Below, piece by piece: positions 50,099 to 61,141 of a DNA stretch of 64,000 nt. The DNA is taken from contig NC_060214.1 of the NCBI RefSeq assembly GCF_021130785.1, positions 62,001-126,000 on the forward strand, written 5' to 3'. Source of the DNA: Homalodisca vitripennis (lineage: Eukaryota; Arthropoda; Insecta; Hemiptera; Cicadellidae). How positions within the stretch are numbered: the first letter of the stretch is position 1; every line of letters begins with the position of its first letter. Position numbers and translations under genes: made by a program. The notes beneath the pieces were generated by a model. The model had not been told where the DNA came from. It searched no databases and saw nothing but the letters and a program-made list of their open reading frames with translations.

Positions 50099-51180
50099 TG
50101 CTGAATAAAAATAGGAAATTTTCACAACCGGAACTCCATAAATTGGCGTAAGCCAAATTAAGAAAACAAAATCTTGAAATTGCTGCAAGTGAAAGCACAG
50201 ACAGTACACTGAGCACAAGTCAAGATAAATGTATCGTGCTTGAACAATTCCTAAGCCGTCATCTCCATATTTCTATCAATATAATTTAACACCTATCACT
50301 AGATTCTTTGCCAGTGCTTATTTCTTTAGGGCATTACTTATTAAAATACATGTAGTCTTTATACTTACGATATTCAAATGAGTCATTAATGTTATTTTGT
50401 ATCATGAAAATAAGTATAAATGTATAAAATATCAAAATCCTCTTGCAAAGTTTTGACAATTTTTATTGGAGAGGGCCGTTTCTAGAGACTTCTCAGTTTT
50501 GAAGAAAGGTAATTGTTATTTGCTCACACGCCAAACACACTTAGGGTCTTTGCAACAAAGGCTCAATGTGAACTGGTACTACTTTAATTTACTTTAGGAG
50601 AATTTATATTATTATTAGGTGGATCTTAAATACACCTAAGCTTGATTTTTATTCGTTGATGAGATTGAATGTGGAAGTTGGAACTTAGAAAATTAAATGA
50701 AAAATGCCTTTATTAAAGAGGCGGAGTTAGCGCTGTAAAGCCCTCTCTACCACTCAACCTCATATCATATAGTAAATATACAATAATTGAATACAGCAAC
50801 ATTTAAACTTATACTTTGTAAAAAAATTAAGCAAAATTTCTTCATTCACAAAAAATAACTTATTGTGTTCGAAATGCAATTCTTAATGAAATACAAACAA
50901 AAGAAAATAAGAATGTTAAAGAGAAAATAAAAAGAACGATAAAGCATTCATTCGCTCTAAACAAACGGTCTGACCTCACATAAAGAAGTTTTATAATATT
51001 CCATAGGAAACCACCAACCAGGCCGAGCAGATACATTTACAATTTCTCAACACAGTATTACTCATAGTTTAGGAGTCGAGAGCCAATTTTCACTGAGTAA
51101 TCACACAAAATTTTGTTTTCTATTTTTATAGAAATGCTTCCTATAATTTCTCTCAGATTCTCCACCAGACACATAAATAA
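50099..51180. other. No gene seen
   Basis: AT-rich sequence without recognisable repeats until the 148-bp array begins. 50700-50760 is slightly GC-richer (aggcggagttagcgctg). Confidence 0.5.
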
Positions 51181-51183
51181 TAG

Positions 51184-51945
51184 TGACGTCACGATTAGAC
51201 AACTGGATAATAATACTGACAGATATACGCCACTTGAATGTCTGTATGTGGTTAGCTGATACTGACTTATCACAACTAGTGTGGGAATGTTGAGTTTAAC
51301 TACATTTCCATCTCTGGTTAGTGCAGCGTATACATTGTCACGATCTGACAACTGGATAATAACACTGACAGATATACGCCACTTAAATGTCTTTGTGTGG
51401 TTAGCTGATACTGACTTATCACAACTAGTGTGGGAATGTTGAGTTTAACTACATTTCCTTCTCCGGTTAGTGCATCGTATACATTGTCACGATCAGACAA
51501 CTGGATAATAATACTGACAGATATACGCCACTTGAATGTCTGTATGTGGTTAGCTGATACTGACTTATCACACTAGTGTGGGAATGTTGAGTTTAACTCC
51601 ACTTCCTTCTCCGGTTAGTGCATCGTATACATTGTCACGATCAGACAACTGGATAATAATACTGACAGATATACGCCACTTGAATGTCTGTATGTGGTTA
51701 GCTGATACTGACTTATCACAACTAGTGTGGGAATATTGAGTTTAACTCCATTTCCTTCTCCGGTTAGTGCATCGTATACATTGTCACGATCAGACAACTG
51801 GATAATAATACTGACAGATATACGCCACTTGAATGTCTGTATGTGGTTAGCTGATACTGACTTATCACACTAGTGTGGGAATGTTGAGTTTAAACTCCAC
51901 TTCCCTCTCCGGTTAGTGCATCGTATACATTGTCACGTACTTGAC
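51184..51945. repeat. 148-bp tandem array, 5 copies
   Basis: Units starting 'acaactggataataatactg' occur at 51199, 51348, 51497, 51645 and 51793. Each contains 'agatatacgccacttgaatg' and 'cttctccggttagtgcat'. The outermost left unit is preceded by a TGACGTCA palindrome at 51184, while the other units carry 'tgtcacgatcaga' at the equivalent place. Minus-strand frames of about 60 codons recur per unit but each ends within about 1.2 units, so coding is unlikely. Confidence 0.93.
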
Positions 51946-52189
51946 ACCACTGGAGTCCTGGTTCGTCTGAAGAGATCTGAAATATACGGTGATGAATGCG
52001 ATTACCAAATGCTTGAGATTTCCGTGTTCAAGGAGCTTGGAAAACCTAACCCATAACATTCTGGTGTATCAGGCATATATGTTTTTGTTTTTATATTTAG
52101 TACAATTCTTTGTGGTATCGAGTTAAATAAGAATAATTTAACTTTCTACAGGCGAAGTAAAAGTAAATTTGTAGTTGTAAAAGTAAAAA
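51946..52189. other. No gene seen
   Basis: A short interval between the 148-bp array and the resumed segmental duplication; nothing recognisable. Confidence 0.4.
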
Positions 52190-53520
52190 AGTGTAGTAGC
52201 ATTTAGCAATCAGCAACAACAACGCTACCAAAGCAAATAAATCCCTTATCATTGGGGAGTATAACTTTCTATCTTCCATAATATTATATTTATACCATTT
52301 ATCTCTCTAAATAATCAAACTAAGACCCTTTATTTTTGCAGTTCATTCTTTAGCCTTTTCTTAGATACAACACAAGACAAATAGAATGTTACAGACAATA
52401 AAAAAAACAATTATTTCATTTAAAATAAATTCTACAAAAAATATTTTAAAATATTTTTCCAACGATGAGAATTACAGTTTATGAAAACCCCTATGTATAT
52501 CATTAGATTATATTACAAAAGACATGTAGTAAAACTCCCACTACTGTAGGATCATCCTGAGCTAAAAACGTGGCATTAAAATATTTATAAACAGGTTTCG
52601 AATTAAGGTAAAAAGAAAAAAAAGTAAAGCTATGTAACTATGTAGATATATCCAGGACAGTATTCAGAGTCGTCTGGTTCCTCCTGTTTATAAAATAGAT
52701 CCTCAAGCTTAATTTTTTATTCCTGGCCTGGCTAATTTTCTTTTAGGTCGTTAACTGTTTTTTTTTAATTTTTGCAGTTTAATTTGCTTCATATTTTTGA
52801 ACTAACTCACCAGATGTTTCCGTTCACCAACCATCATTAAATACACTAACTGTAGTAAAAACTACATAATTCAGAGTAATTAATGACACAAAGTTCCAAT
52901 TAAAGTAAAAAGAAATGTACCACTTAAAACAGGAGATTTCCATGTATTATAAACAACAAAAATGTAAAGATTATATATTTATTTAAATATAGAGTTAGAC
53001 TCCCCTTTTGAAAGAGATGTCGTGACATCAACTTTCATTCTTTAATGAATCTCTCATCGTTTATGAGACATCTGAAATATGTAGTAGCATTCACCAAGCA
53101 GCAATGACCGAGCTACCAAAGGAACGCAGCCCCGTGTCAATGTGTCAACAGGAAAGATGCCGTACCGTCAACTGTTGATAATGAGTCTCTCAGCGTCTCT
53201 GAGGAAATCGGGAGAATGGCGACATCGTACATTCCGTCTGACTGGAGGCTCTTCACTTATATTTCAATATCAAAGGGAAGCGGCTCAATACTTCAGCTAA
53301 ACTTCTTCACCATCTGACAGAGTTAACTCATTAAAATTAAGGATTTCCTAATGAGTTATGCACTATTTTTTATACTGATTTTTATAAAAACCGTTATATT
53401 TGTACCTAATAATCACGTTTTCATTGAAGTTCATATACATTTTAGATTTAGTCAAATAAGACAATATATAAAGATACAATGGAGATTCGTATATGATATA
53501 AATTATATGGTCTGGACCCA
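52190..53520. repeat. Duplicated block, copy 2 (partner 27100-28068)
   Basis: It begins with one 138-bp-type unit (gtgtagtagcatttagcaatc, about 52190-52265), then about 510 bp absent from copy 1, then a near-continuous match from 'tttgcttcatatttttgaac' (about 52787) to 'ggaccca' (53520). It is directly followed by the 60-bp array, whereas copy 1 continues into unrelated sequence. Confidence 0.87.
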
Positions 53521-54110
53521 ATCCACTCTCCGAAATCTCACAGAGATCAGAATCCCCGTTTACTGGAAGTATCCACTCTCCGAGATCTCACAGAGATCAG
53601 AATCCCCGTTAACCGGAAGTATCCACTCTCCGACATCTCATAGAGATCAGAACCCCCGTTTACCGGAAGTAACCACTATACGAGGTCTCACAGAGATCAG
53701 AATCCCCGTTTACTGGAAGTCTCCACTCTCCGAGAACTCAGAAATATCAGAATCCCCGTTTACCGGAACTATTCACTATCCGAGGTCACACAGAGATCAG
53801 AAACCCCGTTTACCGGAAGTATCCACTCGCCGGAATCTTACAGAGATCATAATCACTGTGTATCGGAAGTATCCACTCTCCGAGAACTCACAGAGATCAG
53901 AATCCCGTCTACCGGAAGGATCCACTAACCAAGCTCTCGCTTAGATTAGAATCCCCGTTTACCGGAATTATCCACTCTCCGAAATCTCACAGAGATCAGA
54001 ATCCCGTTTACATGAAGTATCCACTTTCCGAGATCTAACATAGATCAAAGTCCCTCGCTTATCTGAAGTATCCACTAACCAAGCTTTCGTATAGATTAAA
54101 ATCCTGTGTT
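53521..54110. repeat. 60-bp tandem array, about 10 copies
   Basis: The unit is 'atccactctccgagatctca' plus 'cagagatcagaatccccgtt' plus 'taccggaagt', stepping exactly 60 bp in the first part with small indels later. The unit length is a multiple of three, so a plus-strand frame (53351-53944) runs through it; this frame has no independent support. Divergence increases toward 54110. Confidence 0.93.
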
Positions 54111-55945
54111 TACCAGTTAATATATCATGAGTCTTGTAAGAAAGCAAAACGAATTTTAAGACAATCTGATTTACAATATTTTTTTCGGGAAAATTTATAC
54201 TAAATGGATTTTTTTGTACACACTGTGCTGAATGCTTATCGAAAGATACGTCCTTATGTATGTACGTTTGTAATTGCAATATTTTAATGGATCGTTTTAA
54301 TATTGACTTGATCAATACAACGTAATGAAACAAGCTACGTAGACTGTTTTTAGTTTGAACATAAATTCGTACATTGACTCAGTGTACGATTTGCAAGAGA
54401 CGTGAATGAAATTGAAAAACCCAACAAAACAGAAATGAATGACAGTGATACAGACTTACAGTCGACCGTGACGTCAAACAATCTGGACCGTTATTTCATT
54501 GTGTGAACTGTCCAGACAATTACAATCAGTCGCTTTACAAAGTACTTTGCTGTGGACTTCTTAATGAATTTTTACCATTCCATTAACTGATTATCCTTAT
54601 AACTAACCACTACAAAATTTAAAAAAATTAGACTAATGCAATATATTATGAATTTTAGATTTTACATTCAACCTCGTAAATGTTACTCCCTGTTATCTGA
54701 GGTTACTTTTACAATTTCGTGCAATATAGTGATATGTTTGTGCCAATATGTTACTGTATAAATTATAAATCATACCAAAAATGTTATTTTTTACCGATAT
54801 CTTAGTATACCTATGAATTACATAGTTTTTATTCAGCTTCAAGCCGAAATGAAAAGTTTACGTTGACGCCATCAATGTCAAGTATAAAATAAAAATTTTT
54901 ATTCCTCGTGGTTAATAAATAAAATCAAAACAATAAAACCATAACCTATTGTTATCATAACTATCTGCTGCGTACATAATACTACTGTAAATTACGTAAA
55001 AAGTTTTACAAATTCAGTGGAAGCACTGAATAAAATTATTAATACTATAATTGAAATACAGTTTTTACATAGGTAAAGAGAACTGTTAATATACAGTACA
55101 AGAACTAAGCTCTTATCGAACAAAGAATGAATATGTAAATAAAAAGATCAAATATGTAAATTTACCTCTGTAAATCTGCAGTTCTTAATACTACAAGTCG
55201 GTTCCTTCCTTCCGTAGAAATAAAATTGTCGTTTCTTTCACCTCAAAAATATAAATATTTTGTTTTTGTATACAATATTGTCTGAGAGAGAAACCTTATT
55301 CCCACGACGAGAACGCGACTTAGACATTTTCTAAATCAGTAGAAAAGTTTATCTTCAAAAAGTTATCGTCAATCGGTCAGCATCTTGTAGTGAGGGTTGA
55401 AAAAGAAGGTTATAAAATGGGTTAAAAAGACTAAATTTTATAAAAGTTTAAGTTTACCTTAGCACACGTGAACTATCTCGTTTCTGACGCTGATATTTAT
55501 AGTGGCATCTATAAAGAGTTATTAAAGTTATAAGTAAATATAAGAAATATATGTGAAAATACTCACCCGTTGCAGATAATATTGTTATTATCATGTACGT
55601 CGATGTATTTCTTAGGAAAGATTTTTCTACCGTTACGAGACACTGTACCTATACAATACCTCCCACATCGATGTATACAGGAAGAAACAATAAATTTGTG
55701 TCTCTATTACTATAGCCTACAGTTGAATATTTAGATATCATCTTACTCGTAGTGTAAGCATTCCATCGATATCTATCAATAGTGTAATCTTCCTAGTTCC
55801 ATGAACTTCACATAATAGTAGTATAGCTATAAACAGTATATACAATGAACTCCTGGACTGTTATCGGTGTTGCCACAAACTTCTGGCAGAGGTAGTATAA
55901 GTAACTCTATGGTTACCGTGGTTACATCTATGTATTTAAAATATA
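54111..55945. other. No gene seen
   Basis: AT-rich sequence. A TGACGTCA palindrome is present at about 54470 in a less AT-rich patch (ctgtccagacaattac nearby). Nothing else is supported. Confidence 0.5.
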
Positions 55946-55949
55946 TTTA

Positions 55950-56745
55950 CAGCTATTGGGGCGAAGCCTATTACTCGAGGAGATGTCTATAGTTAACTTC
56001 TGTCTGTCTGTCTGTCTGTCTGTCTGTTGGCAATATATCTTTAACCACGAATTGATGTAAGAAATTGCAGTTTCTAATGAAGGTTCATTTTTGTACAAGC
56101 AAATACGAGTCGGTGGTGGTGCATGTCACTCCATGGGATTTAGTTGTTACTTCTAGTAAATATGTTTACATTGGTCAAGTAAGCAACCATGATGGCAAGG
56201 ATAAAACAGCAGAATAAATAAACGTGTTAACAACTAAATTCAATAATATGAGATTTCTACATGTGACATATAAAGATTAGTAGCCTGTTTACCCAAATTC
56301 ATGCAAAATCAACTTTTGGTGACATTTGTTTAGAAACAACAACAGAGCGGTAAGTGCATTTATAATTCGGTGACAAAGTTGCTAACTCATCGGAGCTTTG
56401 TTAATGAACACTGCTATGAAACATGAATGAACATAAGATATCATGAGTCAGATCATTTTCTGTAGACTTTAAACTTTGCACAAAACTTAATTTGTATAGT
56501 ATGGACTAGAATGAGTTCTACGATGGTACATGTCATTAAGCAAAGGATTCGGGTGAGAGTATTTGACGCGTATCACTCAGTAGGCTGAGACAATACATTT
56601 TATTTATCGGGCGATTTGAACATTTAATGTATAGTTGTGTGTATATATGTACTCAGGACATAATGAGAATTCAGCAAACTCTAAACTTAAAATTATGCAC
56701 GTAACGTCAGTGAAGCCTGTTAAGCAAAAATTTGTTTGGCCAACT
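55950..56745. repeat. Dispersed element with (CTGT)n and GCGAAGCC-type ends
   Basis: The left part reads 'ggggcgaagcctattactcg' followed by (CTGT)7 at about 56002-56030 and 'atatctttaaccacgaatt'. Later it has 'gtgcatgtcactcc', 'gctaactcatcggagc' and 'gtaacgtcagtgaagcctgt'. The order parallels the block at 43772-44075, suggesting a longer copy of the same nonautonomous element. The class is not established. Confidence 0.4.
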
Positions 56746-57401
56746 CCCACATTTTTACAAAACCATTCATTATTTTTTACATTTTAATAAATGTTAGCTT
56801 CACTAAATTGCATAGTTCTATGAATTCATAACCTTTTCTATGTTTAGTCTTGCAGCACAGAATTGGAAGAAGGGTAAATTAATTAATTTCATTGTTCTCT
56901 TTAATTTCTATTCTACATGGTAAACATTTTGTTACTAAGCTCTCTGTTTGTTGTAAAAATATTATTATTATCGTTTTATAATAGTAAATTTAAAATTCTT
57001 TTGTGCACATCGTAAAAAGAGAAGTTTTGTTACACTTAAAAAATATTTTAAAAAGGATTCATATATTTCTAAATTTAAAAACTAAAATTTGGTACGATTT
57101 CCTGGTAATAGAGAACTTTTAGACAGTGAAAATTATTCGTACCGAAATTCTTATGACGTATTTATGTGATATAGGTTTGTCAGTTATTCTCGTCAGCTGC
57201 ATCACTAATATTAACTTACAGTCTAACATAATATGTACGGTTAAATACATAGTTTATAAAAACGACTGAGTGTGTTCTGGAGACTAGGATATTTGCTAGC
57301 ACTCCCCAACAGGGTTTAGTGTTACTGAAAGGGCGACAGCAGTCTTGAGGTAATGTTCCCTACAGAACTTCCCTAATGAAGCAACGATAGAAACGGGACA
57401 C
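56746..57401. other. No gene; possible repeat flank
   Basis: 57270-57400 is GC-richer (cactccccaacagggttt, gggcgacagcagtcttgag) and adjoins the 0.9-kb repeat, so it may be part of another dispersed element. No frame is recognisable. Confidence 0.4.
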
Positions 57402-58345
57402 AACTTCAGTAGTGACGTTACCTCCCACCAGAGTGCGCTGATGATGTTTTGAATCGTTAGCTCCTCTCTGAGCTCTCAGGAAATCTGAATTCTATTGATG
57501 CTGGCAAGTTAGCATTTATCACTGGCAAACTCATATATTTATCTAAGGGGTTGTAATAGTTCAATATTTTGAATTATGATTTGCACTGTACTTGTTTCAA
57601 TACACCATCATTATACTACTGTTAAACGTAGATAAAATATTCCAATGTAGTAATTTATTAATTTAAAAACAACAAGAGTAATAGTTCGCATACTACAAAA
57701 TAAAAGAGTCACTATATATTTTATGATTACTGTTCATTTCTTTATATTTCGATAAAGACCTCCTACGCATTCCATTGAATATCATACTAACCACAGCATT
57801 AAAAGGTGGGATGCTAGAAATAAACTTTTGAATTCTGTTTTGTGTGATATGAATAAACGAAATGAGTTATCGTTGTCTCTTGGATTCGCTGTGGTTTGAA
57901 ATGTTTGAATGCTCTGCCTTTACCGCTTTGAACTGCTACTGCAAATATGACGTTCGCTAACTATGTTTTCAATGGTATAAAACTCTTCCTTTTTTGTTCA
58001 ATCTGTAAATCTTTCCATATAATATTGTGATAATTTTCCTTATATCTGCGTTTTATTGAGTAATTATAAAAGTTCATATTGGAAATTTAGAGTTTATTTG
58101 TTCTACTACATACCTTGTTGTCAGGTCAGCAAGTTTCTAGGGACTAATGTCAACTAGCTGATCAACTGACGACAACAGATTGTGTTTGATAAGAAGTTAC
58201 CCGAGAAAAGGTAAAAGACATCTGCAGAAAAGATACTGGGTCAACTATTGACAAGAGGGACAAGGTGCTGATTTTGGAAAATAATTTATTTACAACAATA
58301 TTTTGATTAGAATCTCCTCCTATCTCATGTTATCTCTCTCTCCCT
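57402..58345 (-). repeat. About 0.9-kb dispersed repeat, inverted copy (partner 44955-45845)
   Basis: The reverse complement matches 44955-45845 across the shared landmarks (gacgttacctcccaccagag, cataccttgttgtcagg, agaagttacccgagaaaagg, caagagggacaaggtgctg). An extra segment (about 57440-57500, tcctctctgagctctcagg) is inserted near its end. Its outer edge runs into a polypyrimidine tract. Confidence 0.8.
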
Positions 58346-58425
58346 CCCCTTCACGACCCCTCTCTCCACCTCCCCCTATCCCCCTCTCTTCCTCCTCTCC
58401 CTCTCCTTGATCCTCTCTCCTTGAG
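58318..58425. repeat. Polypyrimidine (CT-rich) tract
   Basis: About 100 bp composed almost only of C and T on the plus strand (ctctctccctccccttc, ccccctatccccctctcttc). It borders the inverted 0.9-kb repeat and may be an expanded version of the short purine run at the start of the direct copy. Confidence 0.75.
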
Positions 58426-58521
58426 GGTTGACTTGGGACTGTCACGTAGACCACGTATGCTCAAAACTATCCCGAGGAATATATGTTTTGAAAAACTATC
58501 CGAGTATTGCCCGACTCAGAT

Positions 58522-60860
58522 ATTGGATATTGATAATAATAATAATAACCTTTATTGCGTCAACAATTATTACATTGCATGCATGCGTCAAGTAAATTCA
58601 TAATAATATACAGTTCCATTGCAGTTATTGCTATTTGATTGTATAACAGAACTGGGGGTTTATTTTTATTCGTGTTTTTAATAGTTTTCAATAATTTTCA
58701 TCCCAGCAACTCAACATGAACTCTTGAACGGAGTAAAACGCCTTTGACACCAGGAGGTGTTTTAATCGAGATTTGAATACTTTAAAATCAATGAGATGTT
58801 TTATTCCCTCAGGCAGCTTGTTTATCAGTTTCACACCAACTTGGGACGGCAGGTGTTCAAATGCACTCGTTCTATGTTGAACAATCCGAAAGTTGACCCT
58901 GCCTCTTGTCTCGTATTGGTGGACGTCACTGCCTTGGATCAACTCGCATTTAAGTCGACAGTATAGAACGACGTCGAGAATATAGAGACAGGGTAAATTT
59001 AACAATCCAAGCTCTCTGAAGGCATCTTTGCACGACTCTCTGAAATTCAATTTGTAAATACTTCTTATAGCTTTCTTTTGAGCTCTAAATACTCTTTCGA
59101 ATTTGTATTTAGAACAGCTGCCCCACAATCTTAAGCCGTAAGACAAATATGGATGTATCAGGCCAAAGTAGGCAGTTTTTAATACATCAATAGAACAGAA
59201 TTTTGCAAGGTTATGCAAAACATAAATGCCAGAAGCAACCTTGGAGCAGATGCTGTCAATGTGAAAGTCCCATGTCAGTCCTCGATCAAGGTACATTCCA
59301 AGGAACTTAACGGATTCGGCCTCTTCCAAGAGATCATCGTCCATCATTACTGCGGGACGATACTCCTGTTCTTGTCGATGCCGAAGGCAAAAAATTTATT
59401 GAGTTTGATTTTGAGCTGTTTGTTTTCAGATTGAGTCTTGAGAAATGTTCGATGCATGAATTTAAATCGATAAATGATTTCACTTCAAGATCAGTTTTAT
59501 ATTTCGATTTAATACAGAGAGTCGTGTCATCAGCATATTGAATCACCTTTCCATTCTGGATTGATGTATTCAACTTGTTGACATAAATAAGGAAGAGAAC
59601 TGGCCCTAATATTGATCCCTGAGGGACACCATAGGGCATTTTGACCCTATTAGACAGAGCATTCGCAATCCGTACGCATTGTTCTCTATCTTTAAGATAC
59701 GACGAGAGCCAATCGTCCGGCAAACCCCTAATACCACTAGTCCATAACTTTACTGGTGCAGCAGTGTCGCATGATGCACACAGTCAAAGGCTTTGGAGAG
59801 GTCAAGAAATATGCTCATAACACGTTGTCTTTTTCTCCAGGCCATCGACAACATTATGAATAAGTTCAGTTACGGCATCGATGGTCAATTTGTCTTTCCT
59901 AAACCGGAACTGTTCAGGACAAAGAATTTCGAAGCGGTCATGGAATTTTTCAAGCTGATTGAGGAAAGCTTTTTCAAAAACTTTGCTAAGAACTGGGAGG
60001 ATAGAAATTGGACGATAGTTGCTAGAGGAGCAAGGATCATCTTTTTTGTAAACTGGAATCACAGTGGATATCTTCAGTACGGACGGAAAGACACCCTGTG
60101 CAAACGAGAGATTGATTAATTTTGTGAGTGGTGTCAAAATATGCTTAAAGCAATTTTTGATTAACCACACAGACATTCCATCAATGTCACAAGACCTCTT
60201 AGGTTTGAGATCCTGCATGATAACGGCCACCTCCACCTCACTCACAGGACGAAGGAACATGGACGAGGCCGATCTAGTCAATAACCCTCCGCAGGGTATT
60301 TTCTGATTCAAAGAACTGTCTGTTCCAGCAAGAGTTGAAAAGAAATCATTAAACGCAATTGTTTTGTGTTTAGGTTAATTATATTCCAGGCGCTTTTTGA
60401 AAGATTATCGGATTGTTTTAGTTGGTTTTAAACGTCTCGTGCCTTGGCGTTTCTTATGGCTTTGCGGTAATCCTTTTTAAAATTTCGAAAAAAAGCGTTT
60501 GAAATCCTCCTTTTCAGATTTAACATATATTGAATGATAAAATTTTAGTCTTTCTCTTGATGAAACGAGTATACCCTGAGTAATCCAGGTATTACTATTT
60601 TTCTTATTACGTTTCTTAAAAGTTTTGAATGGACAAGTCAAATTTAGGCAGTGAGTTAAACAGTCGAAAAACGCGTAAAAGGCATCCTCCACCCGCTCAA
60701 CGCAATCCAGAAATTCCCATGATGTTTTCATTAGAAACTTCTTAAAAAGCTCTATGTTTGCCGGCTTTAGATCATTTTCTTTTTATTGGCGGAGTTTCAA
60801 ATTTTGGGTTATGGTGTAATCTGGAATCAACTTTAGTTGCAAACGCTTTTTACAACACGG
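58522..60860 (-). mobile_element. 5'-truncated Jockey/CR1-like non-LTR retrotransposon, degenerate
   Basis: On the minus strand the element runs from the linker after the endonuclease (TKVDSRLHHNPKFETPP near 60820, then the frame at 60731-60477 with NTWITQGI) through the reverse transcriptase. That domain has NYRPISILPVLSKVFEK near 60000, LDLSKAFDCVHH with the first catalytic Asp near 59800, GVPQGSILGPVLFLIYVN near 59610, and catalytic YADD at 59526-59537. It continues to a C-terminal frame at 59347-58688 (VKFLGMYLDRGLTWDFHID, SYGLRLWG). The 3' end is (TTA)n after 'aataaagg' (about 58530-58560). At least four frame breaks and an internal deletion near 60400 make it nonfunctional. Confidence 0.9.

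Positions 60861-61141
<281 letters not shown>

Noticed and set aside
51058..51797. Repeated 60-97-codon frames starting MSDRDNVYDAL in the 148-bp array
   Set aside because: The unit is not a multiple of three, each frame ends within about 1.2 units, and the repeat itself explains the similarity.
53351..53944. 197-codon plus-strand frame
   Set aside because: Most of it is the 60-bp array read in one frame; the upstream part is the duplicated block, and its counterpart in copy 1 is not open.
59793..60306. Plus-strand frames opposite the minus-strand retrotransposon
   Set aside because: Antisense shadows of the reverse transcriptase reading frame with no motif of their own.
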